NCBI RefSeq assembly: GCF_959025735.1
Contig: NZ_CAUFJQ010000027.1
Location: 1-19,839 of the forward strand
Direction: 5' to 3'
DNA: 19,839 bases
Source: an uncultured Streptococcus sp.
GTDB lineage: Bacteria; Bacillota; Bacilli; Lactobacillales; Streptococcaceae
The position numbers and the translations under genes were made by a program. How positions within the stretch are numbered: the first letter of the stretch is position 1; each line of letters opens with the position of its first letter. Below are positions 15,201-19,839 of this stretch, piece by piece. Under the pieces are notes generated by a model. It was not told the origin of the DNA and did not search any database. It was given only the letters and a program-made list of their open reading frames with translations.

Positions 15201-15947
15201 TGCCTCATAAAGGGCCTGCTGGATGTTCTCCATCAGATCGCCTTCAACCTTTTCAAAATCAGTCTCCTCATAGCCTTTTAGGAAATGCTCTTCCAGCCAT
15301 TTCTCCGGATCACTGGTCGACTGAAGAAAATCATAGATCTGGTAGACCTGCTCTTTAAACAAGGATAAATTTTTGCGCTGGCCGGTGAAATTCTTGACCA
15401 TCTGCACAAAGGCTTCTTGGTTTTCCCCTTGGTAATAGCGGTCAAAAACAGCTTGAAAGACTTCATTTTGTAAGAGGCGTTGCTCACTGGCATTTTGTAA
15501 AATGCGAAACTGAGGCGCCAACCCAAGCAAATAGCCATAGCGCGTTAGGACCTTTTGGGTAAAAGAGTCCATGGTTCCGATATCGCTGGTGGCGACATCT
15601 GCGATTTGACGGGCCAGGTGTTGCTTGAGCTCTGGGTCATCGCTCGCTTGCAGGGCTTTTCCAAGTTCACTTTCCAAACGCTCCTTGAGCTCTCCTGCTG
15701 CCTTGACCGTAAAGGTCGAGATAAAGAGCTCCTTAATCGAAATGCCTCGCTGGATCTGATCCAGTATCCTTTGCACCATGACAAAGGTCTTTCCTGAACC
15801 AGCCGAGGCCGACACCAGGATATTGGTCCCCGAACTATAGATGGCATCGATCTGTTCTGGTGTCCGCTTTTGCTCTTTGGTAGAAGCTGCCTCTTGGGCC
15901 TGGAGGGCCTTGATTTCTTCTCTTGTCAAAAATGCTTGTTTGATCAT
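12288..15947 (-). CDS. rexA: ATP-dependent helicase/nuclease subunit A, RexA (AddA type) (1219 aa)
   Basis: RexA is the motor and one of two nucleases of the RexAB complex, which resects double-strand breaks for RecA-dependent repair, the Gram-positive counterpart of RecBCD. UvrD-type helicase motifs appear in order: Walker A SASAGSGKT (ending at residue 54), VDEYQDTN (418-425), RFMVGDIKQSIYRFRQADP (441-459), LKENFRSH, MTVHKSKGLEFKY and LLYVAMTRAELKLYLVG. The C-terminal RecB-like nuclease has GSAVHELMQ and GILDGYVVLEDRILLFDYKTD (D and K near 1165-1167). The ATG at 15947 overlaps the rexB stop in ATGA and has AAGGAGG about nine bases upstream; an earlier in-frame start would add 11 non-family residues. 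Length matches streptococcal RexA. Confidence 0.97.
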   Translation of the reverse strand: MIKQAFLTREEIKALQAQEAASTKEQKRTPEQIDAIYSSGTNILVSASAGSGKTFVMVQRILDQIQRGISIKELFISTFTVKAAGELKERLESELGKALQASDDPELKQHLARQIADVATSDIGTMDSFTQKVLTRYGYLLGLAPQFRILQNASEQRLLQNEVFQAVFDRYYQGENQEAFVQMVKNFTGQRKNLSLFKEQVYQIYDFLQSTSDPEKWLEEHFLKGYEETDFEKVEGDLMENIQQALYEAESFFAFHLSNEGQAFGKAKYLEAVEEVLDQIGILTGRTNKEQLTSVLKAVVAISRASNGGALTNRARKEELKELVTAYNQDKTIHINRLRDLENQLYQLEFQQAYHQEEGPMLSLLRDFIRDFARAYLERKIQEKAYEFGDISHFAIQILEQFPEVRQAFQERYHEVMVDEYQDTNHTQERMLDLLSNGHNRFMVGDIKQSIYRFRQADPQIFNDKFKAFQEEGAKGRLILLKENFRSHVEVLDATNDVFRHLMDEEVGEIDYNQTHYLVAGSDKQRMALPQHQAEFLLYDGTQDQEEKNEDEEAASGLETVSKGEILLVIKEILRLHRVEKVPFKEITLLTATRTRNDAILEAFDQYRIPIVADSGQAHYLESLEVMVMLDTLRTINNPLHDYPLVALMKSPMFDFDEDELARISLQTLPEQKQMAFYHKVQLALEKTAEHANLIDAKLSAKIENFLQVLSTWRIAAKTSSLYDLLWKIYEDRYYYDYVGALPNGAQRQANLYALTLRANDYEKASFKGLSRFIAMIDKVIENEHDLASVPLAAPKDAVQLMTVHKSKGLEFKYVFILNMDKAFNRKDQSGPIILSRQKGIGFKYVANLPVETENPAAPETIRLQIETPCYQRNVDETKLATISEQMRLLYVAMTRAELKLYLVGKGREDKLRDTDWGTSRNGKLDPEKRKEWTSYQDWLFAIQDVFTKNTLAYDTRFVTDEDLTPDQLEPLEKDSRLDQLKDVRQSEDIRRALDILENVDRLNQLYAPAIHLPSVRTPSQIKKFYEPVMDANGVQIMDAKTMTPDFELPTFGQEKAVTGAQVGSAVHELMQRVPLGEEITLDTLHQALEQVQAEPAVKARIKLEAILAFYETPLGTLLQKEASRVRREAPFAMLKKDPASGEDFVVRGILDGYVVLEDRILLFDYKTDHYKVPSQLVERYRDQLDLYAEALRRSYGKEQVEKYLVLLGGPHLEVVKVE

Positions 15948-18900
15948 TTGTTCAAGACCTCCTTCATCTTCTCGATCCAAGCGGCTTTCACCTTTTCACC
16001 GCGTATTCCTTTTTGGTCTAGTTTGGTCAAGAATCGTGCCTGGCCGAGGTGACGATCGGCTTCAAAGCCTGTGATGGATTTAAACTGCTCCACATATGGT
16101 GCGATATTGCGCCCATTTTCACTATAAGGATTGATGGCAAATTGTCCTTTGAGAATCCCTTCTGCTGCTGTTTTATAGAGATAAGCGTTGTACAAGAGGA
16201 GCAGGTCCAGCTCTTCCTTACTCAGCATCATGGCCTTGTTCTTATCATAGGCCTCGCCCAGATAAGGCGCCTGATCTGCCATAAAGAGCCCCTTGTACTG
16301 TTGACTTTTCATAATTTGATTGATGGCGTCTTCTACTGTCTTGGTCTTTTTCAGATCCACTAGGGGATCTCCCATTTCCAAATACATGGCTCCGAAAATC
16401 CCTTGCTCCGCTTGGTATTCCTTCAGATCCTGAATGGCAGAAAGATAGGTTGGCAATTGAGAATTCAGGCCATTAAAGAACTTGTCATAGTGGAATTGCG
16501 TCAGACTAGACTTGTAGTCCACGACTCCGAGGGCGCCCCGATCACTTAACTGATCAATGCGGTCCACCTTGCCTCGTAGCTGCAGGAGACGGCCATCAGA
16601 CAAAGGATAAGAGGTGTGGGCGCTCCCACCAAAGAGGGTCTCCTCACCAATGGTCTCGATGCCATTTTGCTGAGCGAGGACACGCCCCGTTGTTTTAGCT
16701 GTATCAAGAAGCAAGTTGCGAATAAACTCGGTCTCTCCAGTTTCTCCATACAATTGCTGGAACTCTGCTTCTTGGCTGGTTTCTCGAATCGCCTCACTTA
16801 AGCGTCGATCAAAAGCTTGATCGGAGCTGTCTTTTAAGACTTTTTCAAAGATTCGGTGCAAGAAATTCCCATGACTGCGAGCGTCTGGTCGGATGGTCTC
16901 ATCCTCTTGTAGCCCTAAGACATAGCGCAGATAAAAGGCGTACTGGTGCTTGTAGTATTCATTCAAGGCAGAAGCGGATAAGGTCAAGGCTTTGCCTTCT
17001 GGGTAGAGCGCTTGAAGTGTATCCGACTGGAGTTGGCGACTCTTTAATTCCGTTGAAATCTGAGGAATCTGAATGCCTTCCGCTTGCAATCTCTTGCGCA
17101 AGACCCGCACCGCCACACCCCAAAAGCTGGCTTCTTCAGCAGACAGCTCACTAGTGATCTCTTCTTGATGGAGTTCGATCACGCGCGCTAAGAGGGCTCG
17201 GTAGGTCCCGATGTCATCACTCGAAGCTTGGGCTTGTTTGGTCGTCCACTCGATGGCAATAGGCTCCTTGGTCAATTCTAGAAGGTAAGGAGAGACACTA
17301 TCTTCCGTTTCATTGACCAAGCTAGGGGCCGATAGGACCAGTTGTTCGGTCGCTGCATTGAGGAGCGAAACCGCCACAAAGCGATTCTTCTTGAGATTTT
17401 CGCTGGTCACCACCTGGAGCTCTGCTCCTTCTTGGGTGGCCTCATTGAGCTGTTGTCGTTCTTCTTCACTGAGAAGCGAGGTATTCTGCGCGATTTTTGG
17501 AAAACGTTCCTGGGTCAGACCGATCGCGTAGACATAAGGGGCTGTCAAGGGCTCAATCAAGTCATAGGACTGAACCGTCACTACATCGACTGTAACAGGA
17601 ACTGTCCGGTATTGTGACAATTGCATGCCGGATAAGACAAGAGCTAAAAAGTCATCCACTGTCAGTTCTTGGTCCTCAAAAACCAGATTCAATTCTTCTA
17701 AGACGTGGAGGAAGGTCTTCCAAACTTGATCATAGCGCTCCTGCTCTTCCAAAGCTAGATCCTTGATCAAAACTTGTAGATTCTGAGAAAGCTGAGCCTC
17801 TTGCAGAAACTCTGTAAATGCCATTAAGAGATGGTTCACCTTTTGTTTGCGCTGTGAAAAGAAAGGAGCTAAAGATTCTGCGACGCGTTCCCGGAGAGTA
17901 TTGAGCCCTTCCAAATTAAACTTACCCTGACGATTGCTGGTAAAAGGCTTGTGAAATTTTGCAGCCCCCTTTACTTCCGCAAAGCGAAGGTACTGCTCAA
18001 AAGAATCGACTTCTTCTTGGGTCAAGTCACTATACAGACTCGTTTTCAACAGATTGATGACGTCTTCGGTCTGGTAATTGAACTGCTTGATCCGCCACAA
18101 GGATTCAATGACCTGAATCAAGGGATGATGGACCATGGCTTCACTTCGTCCCAAGTAAAAGGGAATCTGATACTGATCAAAAATGGTCTTGAGTTGCAGT
18201 TGATAAGCTTCCACATCGCCTAACAAGACCCGAATATCCCGATAGCGAGCCCCATCATGAAGACGCTGACGGATGGATTTAGCGACATATTCCAACTCTT
18301 CTTTTTGTGTGTTGGTTTGCCAGAGTTGAATCGCTGTTCGATCTTGGTCCCCTAACTCATCTTCCACTTGTGAAAAATCGTAGCGCGCTTCTAACATGCG
18401 GGTCATGCGACTAAAGGAATCTTCGATGGCTTGCCCACAATATTGAGGTTGAACCTGAAAAGTCTTAGCTAGCTGGAGCAGAAAGTCAACACTAGCCTGA
18501 TAGAGATTGCCCTCTCTAAAGGTTGCTCGATAGGCTTTTTCACTGGCATAGACCCCGATAATAATCTCCACTCCTTTTCTGTGAAGAAGACCAATCAAGG
18601 CCTCTTCTTCCGCAGAAAAACGCGTGAAGCCATCGACGACGATCGCCACATCCTTCAATTGCTCTTCCAAGTGCCCCTCTTCAACCTGGTTGAGGAAAAC
18701 GGCAATCTTGGACTGGGATTCATAACGGTGCTGGACCAGCATCTCAGAGACAGCTTCAAAAATCGCTATGAGATCCTCTCTTTTTTCAGGTTCCCCGAGC
18801 AACTTTAAATCTGTAAAATCCATCTGGGCTGTCTGTAATTCATGGTAGAGCTGAACCAGTTGCTGGATAAACTGAGGATCCTTGCGCAGGGCTCCGTAAA

Positions 18901-19210
18901 CTTTAAGATCCTGCTCCTTCATTTGGGAAAGAGCTTTAAAAAATAACATGCCTAGTCCGATGTCATCTAAGGGTTGCTCCTCAAAAACCTGATTCAGGAT
19001 GAAATAACGGGCCATTTGAGCAAAGCGCGTAACAGTTATGGCAAAAGAAGCCTGACCTTCTAAATAGGACAAGACCTTGGCTTCTTTTTCAAAGGAAAGA
19101 GAGTTAGGTGCAATGTAAAACACACGCTTGCCATCTTCTACTAACCTTACGGCTTCTTGCGTCAGGACCTGGGTCAAGGGGGTCCGAACATCCGTATAGA
19201 GTAATTTCAT
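15944..19210 (-). CDS. rexB: ATP-dependent helicase/nuclease subunit B, RexB (AddB type 2) (1088 aa)
   Basis: RexB is the partner of RexA, supplying the second nuclease domain and an inactive helicase-like scaffold that in the family scans for Chi. The N-terminus MKLLYTDVRTPLTQVL lacks the Walker A motif found in Bacillus AddB. The nuclease core is at LRGKVDRIDQL and GVVDYKSS (D898, K900). I count one cysteine in the whole protein (in QYCGQ), so the four-cysteine iron-sulphur cluster of Bacillus AddB is absent; the first cysteine position is replaced within NEYYKHQYAFYLRY. Both absences are usual for lactic RexB. AAAGGAG lies about ten bases before the ATG. The gene is first in the operon and overlaps rexA by four bases. 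Confidence 0.96.
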   Translation of the reverse strand: MKLLYTDVRTPLTQVLTQEAVRLVEDGKRVFYIAPNSLSFEKEAKVLSYLEGQASFAITVTRFAQMARYFILNQVFEEQPLDDIGLGMLFFKALSQMKEQDLKVYGALRKDPQFIQQLVQLYHELQTAQMDFTDLKLLGEPEKREDLIAIFEAVSEMLVQHRYESQSKIAVFLNQVEEGHLEEQLKDVAIVVDGFTRFSAEEEALIGLLHRKGVEIIIGVYASEKAYRATFREGNLYQASVDFLLQLAKTFQVQPQYCGQAIEDSFSRMTRMLEARYDFSQVEDELGDQDRTAIQLWQTNTQKEELEYVAKSIRQRLHDGARYRDIRVLLGDVEAYQLQLKTIFDQYQIPFYLGRSEAMVHHPLIQVIESLWRIKQFNYQTEDVINLLKTSLYSDLTQEEVDSFEQYLRFAEVKGAAKFHKPFTSNRQGKFNLEGLNTLRERVAESLAPFFSQRKQKVNHLLMAFTEFLQEAQLSQNLQVLIKDLALEEQERYDQVWKTFLHVLEELNLVFEDQELTVDDFLALVLSGMQLSQYRTVPVTVDVVTVQSYDLIEPLTAPYVYAIGLTQERFPKIAQNTSLLSEEERQQLNEATQEGAELQVVTSENLKKNRFVAVSLLNAATEQLVLSAPSLVNETEDSVSPYLLELTKEPIAIEWTTKQAQASSDDIGTYRALLARVIELHQEEITSELSAEEASFWGVAVRVLRKRLQAEGIQIPQISTELKSRQLQSDTLQALYPEGKALTLSASALNEYYKHQYAFYLRYVLGLQEDETIRPDARSHGNFLHRIFEKVLKDSSDQAFDRRLSEAIRETSQEAEFQQLYGETGETEFIRNLLLDTAKTTGRVLAQQNGIETIGEETLFGGSAHTSYPLSDGRLLQLRGKVDRIDQLSDRGALGVVDYKSSLTQFHYDKFFNGLNSQLPTYLSAIQDLKEYQAEQGIFGAMYLEMGDPLVDLKKTKTVEDAINQIMKSQQYKGLFMADQAPYLGEAYDKNKAMMLSKEELDLLLLYNAYLYKTAAEGILKGQFAINPYSENGRNIAPYVEQFKSITGFEADRHLGQARFLTKLDQKGIRGEKVKAAWIEKMKEVLNK

Positions 19211-19258
19211 CCGATCCGTTCTCCTTTGGGCACTTTCTTGAGAGCTTATTATCTTCTT

Positions 19259-19267
19259 ATTATATCA
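19259..19267 (-). promoter_or_regulatory. Extended -10 box of the rexB-rexA promoter
   Basis: TGATATAAT reads on the - strand, a perfect TATAAT with the TGn extension, about 50 bases before the rexB ATG. The -35 position holds only TTTAGT, a weak match. No clear LexA-type or other operator dyad is visible beside it. Confidence 0.55.
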
Positions 19268-19329
19268 TTTTCACAGGAGGGACTAAAGCAAGAAGTCATG
19301 CTCCTCTTGGCCCAATTTTAGGACATTTG

Positions 19330-19338
19330 TGCTACAAT
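19330..19338 (+). promoter_or_regulatory. Extended -10 box upstream of the glutathione peroxidase gene
   Basis: TGCTACAAT (TGn plus TACAAT) lies about 30 bases before the ATG. No good -35 hexamer is seen 17 bases upstream. The spacing puts the transcription start near 19345, just ahead of the AGAAAGG ribosome binding site. Confidence 0.5.
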
Positions 19339-19369
19339 AAAAGCTAAAGAAACAGAAAGGATGATCCCA

Positions 19370-19839
19370 ATGACCAGCATTTATGATTTTTCTTTAGAAA
19401 ACCAGAAAGGCGAAGAAATTTCTCTTTCCCACTACCAAGGTAAGGTCCTCATCGTGGTCAATACAGCAACAGGTTGTGGCCTAACCCCGCAATACCAAGG
19501 ACTACAAGATCTTTACCAGCGCTACCAAGATAAGGGGCTTGAAATCCTAGACATCCCCTGTAACCAATTCATGGGGCAAGCCCCAGGAACTGCAGAAGAA
19601 ATCAATAGCTTCTGTAGCCTCAACTACCAGACCACCTTTCCACGATTCGCTAAAGCCAAGGTCAATGGTAAAGAATCCCTTCCTCTTTATGACTGGCTCA
19701 AAAGCCAAGCAGCTGGACCACTGGGCAAACGCATCGAATGGAACTTCGCTAAATTTGTCATAGACCGACAAGGCCAAGTCGTCCAACGCTTCTCCTCCAA
19801 AACAGAACCAGCTGCTATGGAAGACTTGATCCAAGAATT
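19370..19839 (+). CDS. Glutathione peroxidase-family thiol peroxidase, cut at the window end
   Basis: 156 codons are visible and the family is about 157-165 residues, so only a short tail is missing. The peroxidatic cysteine is C36 in NTATGCGLTPQY. The catalytic partners are Q70 (NQFMGQAPG), W124 and N125 (EWNFAKF), giving the full Cys-Gln-Trp-Asn tetrad. A second cysteine at C64 (IPCNQF) and a third at C82 are available; C82 may be the resolving residue, which is inference. Bacterial cysteine-type members usually use thioredoxin rather than glutathione to reduce peroxides. AGAAAGG lies nine bases before the 19370 ATG; an in-frame ATG at 19361 directly abuts that site and is less likely. It is divergent from rexB. 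Confidence 0.92.
   Translation, partial: MTSIYDFSLENQKGEEISLSHYQGKVLIVVNTATGCGLTPQYQGLQDLYQRYQDKGLEILDIPCNQFMGQAPGTAEEINSFCSLNYQTTFPRFAKAKVNGKESLPLYDWLKSQAAGPLGKRIEWNFAKFVIDRQGQVVQRFSSKTEPAAMEDLIQE

Noticed and set aside
15948..15980. Upstream in-frame start of rexA adding 11 residues
   Set aside because: The ATG at 15947 has a good ribosome binding site and the usual ATGA overlap with rexB, and the extra residues are not typical of the family.
15944..19210. Missing Walker A and iron-sulphur cysteines as a sign of a defective RexB
   Set aside because: Both are normally absent in the RexB (AddB type 2) subfamily; the nuclease residues are intact.

Overview
The window looks like chromosomal DNA from an oral (mitis/sanguinis-type) Streptococcus. 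The grounds are a two-gene rexB-rexA helicase/nuclease locus in which RexB has no Walker A motif and almost no cysteines, a miaA-hflX-rnz cluster, a small DUF3042 gene, two LPXTG wall-anchored proteins, and AGGAGG ribosome binding sites with TG-extended -10 promoters. The species cannot be fixed from the sequence. Genus-level confidence is high; the group is a guess. I see no rRNA, tRNA, CRISPR array, insertion sequence or phage gene.

Layout. (1) 1-1187: 3' end of a pilin/adhesin-like LPSTG surface protein on the + strand, closed by a strong terminator. (2) 1201-3573: two unrelated lipoproteins of unknown function on the - strand. (3) About 3640-3810: a hairpin-rich intergenic element that resembles a dispersed streptococcal repeat. 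(4) 3814-9371: a seven-gene - strand operon in the order miaA, hflX, a 209-residue unknown, rnz, a short-chain dehydrogenase, a SAM methyltransferase and a GNAT acetyltransferase. Neighbouring genes overlap or lie 1-10 bases apart, so they are very probably co-transcribed and partly translationally coupled. (5) 9455-9661: a divergent 56-codon DUF3042 gene with its own terminator. (6) 9671-11596: an AT-rich LPNTG surface protein with about five Ig-like modules, read towards that terminator. (7) 11597-11966: a non-coding stretch holding the surface gene's promoter, repeated AACTATAT motifs and several predicted RNA hairpins. (8) 11967-19210: rexB-rexA-DUF4298 operon on the - strand. (9) 19370 to the end: a divergent glutathione peroxidase cut by the window edge.

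How the genes fit together. The central operon joins tRNA maturation (MiaA, RNase Z) with a ribosome-associated GTPase (HflX) and four less defined proteins. The rex operon encodes the end-resecting helicase/nuclease for double-strand break repair, with a small coiled-coil protein attached at its end. The surface proteins and lipoproteins look like variable cell-envelope cargo between these housekeeping blocks.

Nothing here is clearly a new system. The parts most worth following are the repeated motif and dyads around the promoter of the AT-rich surface gene, the structured RNA-like stretch after the rex operon, the unknown gene embedded between hflX and rnz, and the DUF4298 gene coupled to rexA. 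Several obvious long reading frames begin too far upstream. I moved the starts of the second lipoprotein, SDR, 209-residue protein, miaA and rexA on the basis of ribosome binding sites, family N-termini and overlap with neighbours.
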